64,000 nucleotides of DNA from Gibbula magus (Eukaryota; Mollusca; Gastropoda; Trochida; Trochidae), in NCBI GenBank assembly GCA_936450465.1, contig OW388300.1:18849232-18913231 (forward strand), read 5' to 3'. Every line of letters starts with the position of its first letter. The first letter of the stretch is position 1. Shown here one piece after another: positions 27,217 through 38,812 of this stretch. The notes beneath the pieces are model-generated. The model made no database searches, was not told the DNA's origin, and worked only from the letters and a program-made list of their open reading frames with translations. The translations under genes and the position numbers were made by a program.

Positions 27217-27588
27217 GAACCAATGATCGAGCTGAACATCGTCAAGAGAAATAATCGCAGAGTTCGTAGGAGCGCCATGCGATGTCCAATCAACTCCACG
27301 GAGAGGCGTTGTTGTCGGTACCCTCTCGACGTAAACTTCATCGACTTCGGATGGGACTGGGTGATCGCCCCCCGCGTCTACACCGCCGACTATTGCTCCG
27401 GGGAGTGCCGGTTTACCCTACAAGGAGTCAGCCCGCACAGCTACATGCAGCAACAGGCCGGCACTTCCGGTCCCTGCTGCACCGCCACCATGCTGTCGGC
27501 TCTCTCTATACTGTACTTCGACCACGAGCATAATATTCTCTATACAAACTTACAGGACATGAAGGTGGAGAGGTGTGGGTGTTCTTGA
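27217..27588 (+). CDS. MSTN: Myostatin/GDF8-11-like TGF-beta ligand, terminal exon with the complete mature domain
   Basis: The exon starts after a pyrimidine-rich acceptor (TTTTCCCAG, 27208-27216) in phase 0 and runs 123 codons to TGA at 27586-27588. Residues 1-18 are the propeptide end. RRVRR at residues 14-18 is a furin-type site and releases a 105-residue ligand. The ligand has nine cysteines (5, 14, 15, 42, 46, 69, 70, 102, 104), the pattern of the TGF-beta/activin/myostatin group, with RCCRYPL, FGWDWVIAP, YCSGEC, GPCC and the terminal CGCS. CRYPL plus WDWVIAP points to myostatin/GDF11 rather than BMP. In vertebrates such ligands signal through type II activin receptors and Smad2/3 to limit muscle growth; an invertebrate copy usually predates the GDF8/GDF11 split, so the symbol is approximate. 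An open frame upstream to ATG 27142 is intron read-through. The exon is clearly GC-richer than its flanks. Confidence 0.96.
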   Translation, partial: EPMIELNIVKRNNRRVRRSAMRCPINSTERRCCRYPLDVNFIDFGWDWVIAPRVYTADYCSGECRFTLQGVSPHSYMQQQAGTSGPCCTATMLSALSILYFDHEHNILYTNLQDMKVERCGCS

Positions 27589-29449
27589 TTTGGAGTACCG
27601 TGGTTGAAGGACGTGAATGGGAAAGTACGTGACGCTCTCGATTCAATACACTCATCATTTTGGCCCAGCCAAACAATCTCGGATCAATGCGATCACGAAC
27701 TGAGAAGCAAGGCGCCACATTATGAACGAGCTATGGATCCTGGCTGTTAATTGAAATCGAAGGGTTCTTGCGCAATGACTGTGCGAGACGTTAAAACTAC
27801 GTAGGAATACGTATGTAGACGGCCCCTCTTGTTCCTAGTTGCAGTACTGCAGTTGTGTAATAGTCTTGTTTGATCAATGACGTCACAACAAACACCTGCC
27901 GGTGACGTGACAAAAACGTTTCCCCTACAACTAGTGTTAGCGGCACCTTACAAGGGCTTGTAATACCTGTGTAATTATATGATATGGCTTCATTTAAACT
28001 ATACTCAAAGGGTTGGTCAATGTGAGATACCTAAACGGGGTGAGATTATCAGTCTTATATGTAATTAACTTATCTATTTTGTTTGGTATCGATTTTCTCA
28101 GTTATAGATTTCTAGTGTCAGCCACACCCGATATCGCCAATGTAGATAAACAATTTATATAGACGGGGCATATGTCTGTTCATAATCCTGGTATAGATCA
28201 TATATTTATTTATATACAATCAACAATGCCTTGGCTTAAAAGTATGTGGATGTGTATTACGTTTTAAGAATTTGGTTGTTAGAAATAACCGTTGAATTCA
28301 AAGGTATAATCTTGTTCTTGTTGACAGTGCTTGTAGCTTTGATATGTTATGAACATGAGACGGAGATTACATGTTCCAATTACAACCTCGTCTTTCAAAG
28401 GTGCACGTAAAACAATACCAAACTGCCTTCGCGATTTTTCTACTTTCTAGTTTTTATTTGCTTAGCATAATACAGCGTGTGATGAAAATACCCGAAACTA
28501 TCCAATAGTACCCTTTGTTTGTCAGCAATTAGTTTGTTATGAAATCTTTTATTTAACGTTCAAAATATCAAACATGTTGACATTTTTAATAGGTATGTTT
28601 ATGCTTTCGAATTTGAGGTTTAGCTATATATGTATTACTCTAAACGCTTGTTTGTTAATTATGGTGATGTCGATACATATCAGGTACACTTAATCAATTT
28701 GAAATATTTATTGATAAAAAAAATAGCTTGTGCATATATGCTTTAATATCACCACGTCTTTGATAGTCGTCTTACAGATTTGATATGATTTCGTACATCA
28801 ACACCTTTAGTCAATATTGACTCTCAGAATAGCTAAGATTGAACTTCTTGAAGTTCCTCCTTTCGTTTAAACATTTTCCACAAATAACGAGACTTCATAA
28901 TACGGTATGTGACACGTATTTGGTTATCAGTTCTTTACTTAAAAAATTCTTCGCAAACTATACCAATATTCTTGGTTAACAACATTTTATTCTGTTTCTT
29001 TGCCTCAAGTTTTCATATTGATATGTTTTGTTTATATTTGTTATACATTATTAATAATATTGTTGATTCATTTGAATTATATACTGAACACTGGTCTGGA
29101 TGAATCCAGTTTCCATAAATATAGGGCAAGATTATAGTTGGTTTTGTTTGTGCTTGTCGAGTTGTCGTGAACTGTCTAATACCTCCTTATCTTCCCTTAT
29201 CTAATGTCATCAAATGTCATTTAACTGGAAGAGCGTGCATATAACCATTAATGGACAAAGGATACTATAATGATAAGTTTTTAATATGCTGAAATGTTCG
29301 GCTCAAGAGAATTTCTCCTTCCAACGTAAAGTCGAATTCTAGTTTCCAAATTCTAAATTTGTTCAAAACGTTCTGGTCAACAGAAACGACCGAGGCACGA
29401 CACCGGATTTGAGAAGACCAATGTCCTATGCGCGATAATACGGCCCCAT
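27589..29449. other. Region after the myostatin stop, probable 3' UTR start
   Basis: No repeat and no AATAAA in this 1.9 kb, so it may be 3' UTR, but the end of the transcript cannot be placed by eye. Confidence 0.4.
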
Positions 29450-29937
29450 TTTGTTGTCCCCCAATACAACGCAGAACGGAGACAATGTAGGCTATTCAAC
29501 GGCGTCCATCAGTCCGTTTTGTTCCGTTCTTGTTAGCGCGATATATTATTAGCCAATGCACCTAGTGTCTTCAAATTTGGTGACGACCTATATTGGCGTA
29601 TAACGAAGACACGACGCAAATTTGGTGACCATGGATTTATTTTCAAGGTCACAAGACTTTGACCGCTTTTCGAAAACTTGTTAACGCGATATATCATGAC
29701 GACCAAATATGGTCAAATCTGGCGACAGATTTCATTGGACGATTACCCAGAGACCAGTCGACGTTGGTGACCTTGACTTTATTGTCAAGGTCACCAACGT
29801 CATTTTGATCACTTTTCAACCTCTATGCTATGTCCCATGAGACGTAGTCCTGCCCCATGAATGTGTAAAACATAAATTTTAGTCTACATAAACGGCAGGG
29901 TAGATTGACATGTTAATGGTAGACACTTGTTGTACTT
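29450..29937. repeat. TGACCTT-rich dispersed element
   Basis: Same order as at 18.7 kb: TTGTCCCCCAATACAACGC start, AACGCGATATATCATGA units, TGACTTTATTGTCAAGGTCACC. About 1.9 kb past the myostatin stop. Confidence 0.6.
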
Positions 29938-30745
29938 TAAAACTACACGAAACAAAGACCTTTTCATGATCGGATTGTTGAAACAATAAGGTAGTTAAAC
30001 TGCAAAACATTTTTTTTAAATAGTGTTTTTACAAGGTTTTGACAACATGTATTACGAGTTTATAATTTCGATATATGGCCTAGTTAATTGTGTCTGTTAC
30101 TGTTGCGTTAAATGTGTATTTTTTTAAATAACATCTTTTTAAATCTTGGCTAGGTTTTGTACATATCATACTGCTACTAACACAAACTTCATTACTTTTG
30201 GGAGAGTTACCATCGAATATTCGTTTCGTACAAGTAGTAGTTTTTTTTGCGTTACTCCAAGATTCGGGCAGATATGGTACGGGTTAAACTTCAAATTCAA
30301 TGCAGAATAAAGGTTTTCGGTTGAATGATGACAACTTTATTCTTCTGGTGCTTCGCTTGGTACAAATATGGTACACCATACTATTATAACCATAACGCTA
30401 TGAAATGGTATCGCATATAAACAGCACTGTGAATATAAACAATGACTCCAGAAAAAACGTGGGAATTGCCTCTTTTATTTTTCTTAAAATGTACAGTTTT
30501 ATTAACTTTAGTGTTGTCGCAATATATTCAACACAGAAATTAACGGCAATGTAGGAATTCTTTTCAGATGTTTCAGTGTTAAAACAATTGTTATATCATC
30601 GGGCTGGGAATATAATCTGTTCAAGCGAATGATTTATAACGATTAACTTGCATAAATCTTCCATAATACAGATGTTCCCCCACAGTATTGTATCCTTTTA
30701 TGCGTAATAATCATTATCGGTCTTGCACAAATTATTACCAAGGAC

Positions 30746-31246
30746 ACCCGTTTTAACGTACAGCGGATGGTCATATTATTACGTACATGAACGTAATTCC
30801 CATAGACTTACGTGTTAATTAGCTGTTGCGAGAATAATTTTCATGACTCTAATGTTTGTCGATTAATTCTGAAATCTTTACCAAAATATAGGAAATCATC
30901 TCAGCTACAGATACATAATTTCCATATTTTCTGACAATTATTAAGAAACCCACCTCTTATCAAACAACACATATACAACATACCGATTAGATTAAACATG
31001 ACCGTCAATGGGACAACAAAAGTTGTACATACGATGTGTCATTCGAGAACTAATCAAATGATAGGCGAAAGGTAATTATGTACCTGTAGCTGAGATGATT
31101 ACCAATCTGTCCGCAAAATATTACAGCAAAGGGACTTTTATTCAATTTATGACAATTATTCTTTCAACAGGTGATTAACACGTAAGTCTATTGGAATTAC
31201 GTCACATGTACGTAATAATATGGCCACCGCTGTAGGTTACGGGTTG
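30746..31246. mobile_element. 0.5 kb inverted-repeat element
   Basis: Arms of about 190 bases: ACAGCGGATGG (30760) against CCACCGCTGT (31224-31233), with ATTACGTACATG, AGACTTACGTGTTAAT and AATCATCTCAGCTAC repeated inverted. The middle of roughly 100 bases is unpaired. It lies 3.2 kb past the myostatin stop. Confidence 0.75.
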
Positions 31247-31851
31247 TTTAGTTCTAAGGATTTCGATCTGTGCAAATGACGCGGGCTTAAATTACATCAT
31301 TTCGTATGAAAGGAGAAATTCATTGGTAAATAACCAAAAGTAATGACTTTGAGGAAACAGAGACTGTTCCAAGTCTGCCAGTGTGTTATCTTAGTTTTAA
31401 CCCACTCGACTATCCGCTCTTATTGTGCGGATATGTAGCCCTCTAATTCTCAATGTGTTTCTTGTTTTATTCTTTGTATGAAATTGACAAAGCATACAAA
31501 AAGAGCTGAGGAGGTGGAAATATAAGTCAAAGTTTGTATATACGATTTGTGTATGTCCTTGGGAGCTGAATTGCGTTCTGATGAACTTAAGATCGCCACA
31601 TGCGGATTGCTGATCAAGCACGCAGCGAGTAGCTCTTTAATATGTAAATACTTTTCAATATTGGCTACGTAACCATTGGCTCTGCCTGGTGCTAGGTCGG
31701 AATCGTATCTCTGATTGGCTGAATAGTTAAATGTCAGTGACCATAGTGAACAGAGAGAAACACCAATGTGATTGTCTATGTGAAGACCTTGTCGCTGATA
31801 CAGCCTAAGTGCACAGATAAAAGACGGGACTAAAATAAGTTATTAATGCCC

Positions 31852-32508
31852 TTAACTGACCCTATTGGGAAGTTTCCCTCCTAAACTGACCTTGTGGTAA
31901 ACGTATCCCCTAAACTGACCTTATGGGGAAGTTATCCCCCTAAACTGACCTTATGGTGAACTTATCCCCCTAAACTGACCTTATGGTGAATTACTCCCCC
32001 TAAACTGACCTTATGGTGAACTTATCCCCCTAAACTGACCTTATGGGGAACTTATCCCCCTAAACTGACCTTATGGTGAATTAATCCCCCTAAACTGACC
32101 TTATGCGGAACTTATCCCCTTAACTGACCTTATGGGGAACTTATCCCCCTAAACTGACCTTATGGTGAATTAATCCCCCTAAACTGACCTTATGCGGAAC
32201 TTATCCCCTTAACTGACCTTATGGGGAACTTATCCCCCTAAACTGACCTTATGGTGAATTAATCCCCCTAAACTGACCTTATGCGGAACTTATCCCCTTA
32301 ACTGACCTTATGGGGAACTTATCCCCCTAAACTGACCTTATGGTGAATTAATCCCCCTAAACTGACCTTATGGTGAACGTATCCCCCTAAATTGACCTTA
32401 TGGGGAACTTATCCCCCTAAACTGACCTTATGGTGAACTTATCCCCCTAAACTGACCTTTTGGTGAACTTATCCCCCTAAACTGACCTTTTGGTGAACTT
32501 ATCCCCAG
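31852..32508. repeat. 30 bp minisatellite with 89 bp higher-order units
   Basis: About 22 units of CTTATCCCCCTAAACTGACC then TTATGGTGAA. A three-unit block (30+29+30) repeats every 89 bases, marked by GAATTAATCC at 32078, 32167, 32256 and 32345. Confidence 0.96.
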
Positions 32509-33416
32509 ACTGCATCTTTTAAGATAGAAAAGCTAACCTTAACGCAAATTGAAGAAAGCTCAAAAGCTCTTAATTCCCTAAACTGATTTGGGTTCAATGT
32601 TGAAATATCTACTTAATGATGATCGTGTTGGATAGCGGGTATCTGGTTCTGTGTGGATCTCCTGGCTGCTGAAAGCTAATCACCGCGTATGAAATGCAGA
32701 TAACTTCATATGTGTTAGACCACAGATCAACGATTTACCAAAGGTAGAATAGAAAGGTAAGGTCCGTATAATCAATCAATTACGACAGACTGTTATGTGT
32801 ATACTTTCTTGATGTATGTTAAATTCGTCGTTTATTGTGTAAGTTTCTTTCAATATTCAGTTCAACTTCCAAAAGCTAAGTCAGTGTTACCTAGGTCACT
32901 TGTTTCTGAACACTCTGTCCCTCTCCTTACGGATTTCCTGCAAAAGTTCGACCATTCTGCAAAATTTCGACCTTTCTGCGAAACTCGTTATTTACTTTTA
33001 AGTCTACACTAATTTCAGTTATAAATGTGGGAAACCACATATATCTTTTTCAGTATACATAAGCAGTAAACATGTATCGCAAGATATGTAAAGTCTGAAT
33101 TATGTGCATAAAAAAGGTTGAAATTAGGATATTCGTTTAGAAGTTTTAGAAGACAATGAAATTATGGATGATCAACTTATTTTCTTTTCACAGTGACGTT
33201 TGAGTATGGATAATTTGTCATTTCTATACAGAAACCACGTCAAGAATGCGAATTTAGAGAGGTTGATAATTCATTTTCATCATTTTCTTCTCTATATCGC
33301 CAACTTCTAGCATGCCTAGCAAACAGTTGTGTGCTTAAATCATTGACTCGCAGATTCACTCTTTTGAAAAATATCTTCATTGGGATGAATAAGCTGATAT
33401 ATTTATAAAGAGTTAA

Positions 33417-33767
33417 AGGGACAGTAGCACGATTTTTCGCTCAAAAACGTCGATGAAATGTATATGAAAAATGTCACCAATAGTAAAACACCTTTTTCTA
33501 TTCGGAAAATCAAGTTAAAAATTGAGTGTACATGGTTTGTTAAAGTCATGGGAATCATTTTTGTTATTCGAAATAATAAAATGTGTTCACATTAAAATGG
33601 ACGCCATTCAAATTTTGCTTTATACGCAACACCGTTATTACCACTTCGGATAATTGGTTTGTGTAATAAGATGTTTTACGCTCTAAAGTAAATAAAAATG
33701 ACATAAACTATCATTACAAATGGAAAAAATGTTTTAAAAGATTTGCAAAAAACGTGCTACAGCCCCT
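33417..33767. mobile_element. MITE family A, complete
   Basis: 351 bp between TTAA at 33413-33416 and 33768-33771. Orientation is opposite to the copies at 36.7 and 38.5 kb. Terminal repeats of about 20 bp; no coding capacity. Confidence 0.85.
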
Positions 33768-34045
33768 TTAAGCTATCGATGTAGAAAGATCTAATACGTT
33801 GCCTAGATATTTCAGCATGGTAGTGTTGAATATATGTACGTACATGACGTGACTAACGTGTATATATTAACCTTTATCCGTTCGGTTTATCTGTGTTCTG
33901 CATGGGTAGCATAATATTTGTTTTTGAAGAACTTACATTATAAATGTTGATCAAGCGACATTGTATGTTAGAGGTCTTGATCGAGTCGGTGTCGAGGATT
34001 CTTGAACGTGTACTGCGCGGAAAGAACTGTACGCTTGCTTAAGTC

Positions 34046-34250
34046 AGTCTTAGCATGTTAAGTCAGTCTGAGTATGTTAAGTCAGTCTTGGCATGTTAAC
34101 TCAGTCTTAGTATGTTAAGTTAGTCTTGGTATGGTAAGTCAGTATTAGTATGTTAAGTCAGTCTCAGCATTAAGGAAGATTGTAAGACAGTTTTAGCATG
34201 TTAAGTCTAAGCATGTTAAGTCAGTCTTAGCATTAAGGAAGATTGTAAGA
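34046..34250. repeat. 19 bp tandem repeat, degenerate
   Basis: About ten copies of TTAAGTCAGTCTTAGCATG with gaps. Confidence 0.88.
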
Positions 34251-34509
34251 CAAGATTGTTATCGTTAATACCTCTCGTCACTGATTTTATGAATAAAGTC
34301 TACATGGTGTCGTACAGCCAATGTTAAGGTGAGGATTTGTTAAATGTAAGATTACGAGATTGAATGTATAGTGCCGGTGTTGGCAAGTGTGTTCTTGCCC
34401 TGTTGGTGGTTGACGAATGAAGCGTGTCCGGGGATGGACAAACAGTTATCGCTCATTTTGTGATATTGTACATATTTATGTAAATGCTGCACATGTTGAT
34501 GATTGCCGT

Positions 34510-34515
34510 AATAAA
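34510..34515 (+). terminator. Possible distal poly(A) signal (myostatin side)
   Basis: AATAAA is followed within 25 bases by T-rich and TGTGT-like DNA. A perfect Pumilio-type site TGTACATA lies just upstream (34467-34474). If used by the myostatin-like gene the 3' UTR would be 6.9 kb and would include repeats. Other AATAAA candidates are at 30306-30311 and 34292-34297; I saw none between 27589 and 30305. Confidence 0.2.
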
Positions 34516-34844
34516 TGCTGTGAAAATTAATTTCTCTTGTGTCTTATTTCAAAGTCGTACCATCTTCCCTCCATTAGTTTTAATAAAAAAATGTTTTATT
34601 TAATTGTTATTTCTATGTTTTATGTTGAAATGGGGGGTGACTTCAGTGGTAAGCGTACATCCTTCGCAAGATAACACTTTGACGTCATAACATTGCCTAA
34701 ATGACGTCACGCAAGTGGCGATAACTTGTATTCCCACTCCTTAGAGTAACGTAATAGATTTGGCGATTTAAATGTTTCTCGGGCACTTTTTTTCAAAAGT
34801 GACGAAGGCGGTCTTAAGACTTTCTTTTTACTTTTTATTGGACA

Positions 34845-35240
34845 AAATATTGACGATTTTGACATGTTCACATTCAAGGTCAAAGGTCAAGGTCATGAGT
34901 TCTGAAATCACTACAACAAGCTGTGCTCTCGCTTGACCTTTGACGGATGTCAGCGAAAACCTTTTCAAATATTGGCCTTTCTCCTTAGTTGATATAAACC
35001 AAATAAGAGCCTGATAGTACACATATTTTTCAAGTTACCGTGTTTACAAGAATTTTTTTAGCGATTTCGTGACCTTGACCTTTGACCTTGAATGTGAACA
35101 TGTCAAAAAAAATCCCCAGGGGTATAAGTAAGAAGTTATATATATGAGTTCTCAAAACCTTCTAGGAAAAAAGTTATAGCCAATATAAAACGTGGCGGCG
35201 GCGGCGGCGGCGACGCCGAAAACTGCGCACAAACTGATAG
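34845..35240. repeat. Inverted AGGTCA-rich repeat
   Basis: GACATGTTCACATTCAAGGT (34861) faces its complement at 35080-35104. Each arm has three AGGTCA hexamers (34877-34882, 34884-34889, 34890-34895 on the +). A (GGC)n run follows near 35192. Confidence 0.7.
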
Positions 35241-35394
35241 CAGTTGAGTTCTGAAATCACTACAAAAATCCTTGTAAACCCGATAACTTCAAAAGGTTTT
35301 GTGCTCTCAGGCTCTTACTTGGTATATATCAACTATTGAGAAAGACCAAGATTTTAAAGGTCAAGGTAACAGCGAGGTCACAACTTAAGCATGC

Positions 35395-35765
35395 TTTTGT
35401 GAATATGCCTTATTTTAACTATGAACAGTTTGAGTCATTACATGATTGTTATGTTATGCACAATGAAAAGTGATCATTGATGGTGTGACCTTGAAGGTCA
35501 AAGTTCAAGGTCATGAGATATTGGTAAAGGCCACGTTAATCCTTTGGTCCAATTTTGAAATCAGAAATAGGTTTTAAGAACAAACTTGTGAAAAGTGACC
35601 CCAGTGATGATTCAATTTGTTAGTTATAACTCGAATAATAAAAACAATTTGTGAAAAAAAAATTCCCATTGTATTGATGCTGACGAGAAGGCGGAACAGG
35701 GAAAGGCGAGACCCTAAGTTTCGGGACTGCTCTGCTTTTGCGGTGTCCCACAAATGCTCATCTAG
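35395..35765. repeat. Dispersed repeat, copy 1 of an inverted pair
   Basis: It matches the complement of 61325-61672, including GGCGAGACCCTAAGTTTCGG, AAGTGACCCCAGTGATGATT and GCATGCTTTTGTGAATATG. No coding potential. Confidence 0.75.
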
Positions 35766-35861
35766 TTTTATCAAGCATTTGTACCAGCAAGTATCGAACA
35801 TATTATTTAAATAAATATTGTCAATAACAAAATGTAAGGATTCTTATAAAACAGTTGAGAT

Positions 35862-36151
35862 GAGGTGAGTTTGGGTTTAATGCCGCTTTCAAGAGTATTT
35901 CACTTATATCGCGGCTGCTAGTATTATGGCAGGGAGAAAGCCCGCAACGCCATGTGGCTATGCATTGCGGTGAAACCTGCGAGCATCGGCTGGAACTAGC
36001 CAACCATGGGTGGTAATACGCTGAAATTCACCCAAACTGCGTGTAGAACAGTTCTCTACTGCAGACAAAGTTGCCGTGCCCCTGGTGGGATTCGAACCCT
36101 GGACCTCTTGATCCGAAGCCGAATGTGCTTACCACTGCGCTATCCCGCCCC
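35862..36151 (-). mobile_element. tRNA-headed SINE, family 1
   Basis: Complete from the tRNA-like head at 36151 to the GGTGAG tail, with a small internal deletion near 36030. B box GGTTCGAATCC is intact on the - strand. Confidence 0.85.
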
Positions 36152-36733
36152 TTCTAAAAAAAGATTTCATCCACTACAAATGTACAAAGTAACTTGACGT
36201 ATCTACTATACAAAATCAGTTTTAAACACTGATTCTGGTTAATAAATACAAATTAAAAAAGATAAATAGTTATTGTTGCGTTGTTTTTTTGTCGAATCAA
36301 CGTGTTGCCGCTTAGCTTTCGTAAAAAAAAAAGTTCAAATTGGATATTGTCAGGTTAAACTAAACAAAATATTGGTGTCACGTTCATGAATGATGTTAAC
36401 AAAAAAAACACAACATCTACCGTACCATCTTCAAATAGCAATTCGTGTAGAATATTAATGCAATTTCCCATAATCACCTTGGTTATGAGCCTTTCTGTAC
36501 CACAAGAATGGGTTGATATTTATGTAAAGTTTCATATTGTTTTCAATTTTCTCGTTTCTAGCATAATACCATAGCGGAGATAAAAGTAACCACATCACAT
36601 TCCCATGTGTTTTATTCAATTAAATCTCACTTAACATCGACTACATCGACCGAAATATCATAAAATAACTACAATCATAATACAATTATTTAATTATCGT
36701 GTTCCTATTGGTAAAACTCATTTGAATTTTTAA

Positions 36734-37072
36734 AGGGGCAGTGGCACGTTTTTTGAAAATGTTATTTTTTCCAATTTCCCATTTATAATGATAGTTTATG
36801 TCATTTATATTTACTTTAGAGGGCAAAACATCTCACAACACAAACAAATGTTCCGTAGATGCATAAATGATGTTGCGTAAAAAGCGAAAATTGCATGGCG
36901 GCCACTTTATTGTGAACACATTTTATTATTTCGAATGATAAAAACGATATCCATGTACACTTATTTTTTAACTTGATTTCCCGAAGAGGGAAAGGTGTTC
37001 TAATATTCGTGACATTATTTTTCAAATACATTTCATCGATTTATTTCACCGAAAAAAAGTGCTACTGCCCCT
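36734..37072. mobile_element. MITE family A, complete
   Basis: 339 bp flanked by TTAA (36730-36733 and 37073-37076), with the AGGGGCAGTGGCACG end and its complement. Confidence 0.85.
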
Positions 37073-38083
37073 TTAATGTACATACATGGCACTCAAAATG
37101 GACCCAAAAGCTACAAGCCTGTACACCGTCTGAATATAACCACTGAGAATGTGCAGTAACAATGGTGAAACAGCAGGTTATAATGACATAAATGGTTGTC
37201 ATTGTTACCTCATCTTGTTGTATTTGTTACCTCCTATCTCTCTTCACGACATAGTTAATTAGTTTAACGACAGTATTTGTTACTTTGGGAATATTCTATC
37301 AAAACAAATGTTCTTTTTTATTTTTGAAAATTAAAATTTGGTGTAAATACAGCATTTTTCATGACAAAAAATGCACAAAAAGAAAATGGCCGATAGAACC
37401 GATAGAAACTTCTCTTTAAGAGCATTAAAGCCAGGAATCGTTCAACAACAGGTAGTCGCTTGTAATGTTCGTATAAACTGGAGCAGATGTCAGCGGGTAC
37501 AGTATAAGAAGTAACTGAGACCTTGATAGCTCGCCTCAGTCCTAACCTCGCTTACGATTAGTAGGTTATGGATCTTACAGGCTTTTCATTGAGCAGATAC
37601 TGGAAGATTCCAGATTTCATAAGCTGACCTTTGACCGCGTTATCGCTCCACGGGGCAAAAGCGAGTTTGACCTGCCTACTCATATCGCGGATATAAGACA
37701 CTCAATCAACTTGTCCTAGTTTTTTTCCCAGAAACGTTGAAGATAAGTTAGAATTACAGATTAAAGTGTCAGAATAGGGATACCTCATTCGTCTTGCCGT
37801 GGAGGAGAAATCAGCTGGCAACTTATCATAAAGTGTGTTAACGTTAATTATTGTGAAATGATAAGTAGGCAAGATGTCGTGATAAGGGAACGTCAAACGG
37901 CAGAGCCCGCAAGACATTGAGACATGTAACTCAAGTTTATTCCTTTGGAAGCTTTTGACAGAATGCAGATAAATTGATTACAAGACCTATGTAGTTCAAA
38001 GACAAATGAAACGAAAAATGAACGAAAGTGGTTAATTAGATAAAATGCTGTTTAGATTATTATATACATTCTGACATTATTTC
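37073..38083. other. No recognised feature
   Basis: Intergenic DNA; short ORFs without motifs. Confidence 0.45.
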
Positions 38084-38374
38084 ATGAATATAATAATAGC
38101 ATATTTGTATACCGCCTTTCCATGCTCGAGGATGCTCAAAGCGCACAATTTGCATAATTACCCTGCAGGAATTGTACTTACGGTACCGTATAGGTCGGTA
38201 TACCGTGTCCGGGTACCCATTTCAACAGCCGGGTTAACTGAGTGCAATGTGGATGAAGTGCCTTGCCCAGGGACACAACACAATATGAGACCCAGGTCAT
38301 AAATGTTTGGTGTCTCCACCGGGATTCGAACCTTTGGCGTGAGAGGCTAGCACGATAACCACTACACCAAAGTA
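38084..38374 (-). mobile_element. tRNA-headed SINE, family 2
   Basis: Reverse copy of the 11.99 kb element with the head near 38374 (GTGTAGTGGTTA on the - strand) and CCTGGGCAAGGCACTT in the body. The 3' tail carries GGAAAGGCGGTATACAAAT before an AT-rich run, similar to LINE-borrowed SINE tails. Confidence 0.8.
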
Positions 38375-38458
38375 ATGTATTTAGGACGAAAGTGGTGTCC
38401 ATGGAAGTCTTTGATGTGGACAAGATAGATTGCACTACATTAGATATGTGCATTTTAA

Positions 38459-38812
38459 AGGGGCAGTAGCACGTTTTTTGCAAAATTTATGTTTTCAAAT
38501 TTCCCATTTATAATGATAGTTTATGTCATTTAAACTAACTTTAGAGGGTAACACCTCTTACTACAAAAACCAATTATCTGTAGTGGTAAAAACTATGTTG
38601 CGTATAAAGCAAAAATTGCATGGCGGCCATTTTTTTGTGAACCCAATTTATTATTTCGAATGACATAAACGATTCCCAAGGCTTTACGGAACCATGTACA
38701 CTCATTTTTAACTTGATTTTCCCAAGAGAGAAGGGTCTTTTACTATTGGTGAAATTATTTTTCAAATACATTTCATCAACTTATTTGAGCGAAAAAACGT
38801 GCTACTGCCCCT
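38459..38812. mobile_element. MITE family A, complete
   Basis: 354 bp flanked by TTAA (38455-38458 and 38813-38816). It ends 0.9 kb from the ABITRAM stop. Confidence 0.88.

Noticed and set aside
31852..32508. CRISPR-like array
   Set aside because: Units are directly adjacent without unique spacers and the host is an animal.
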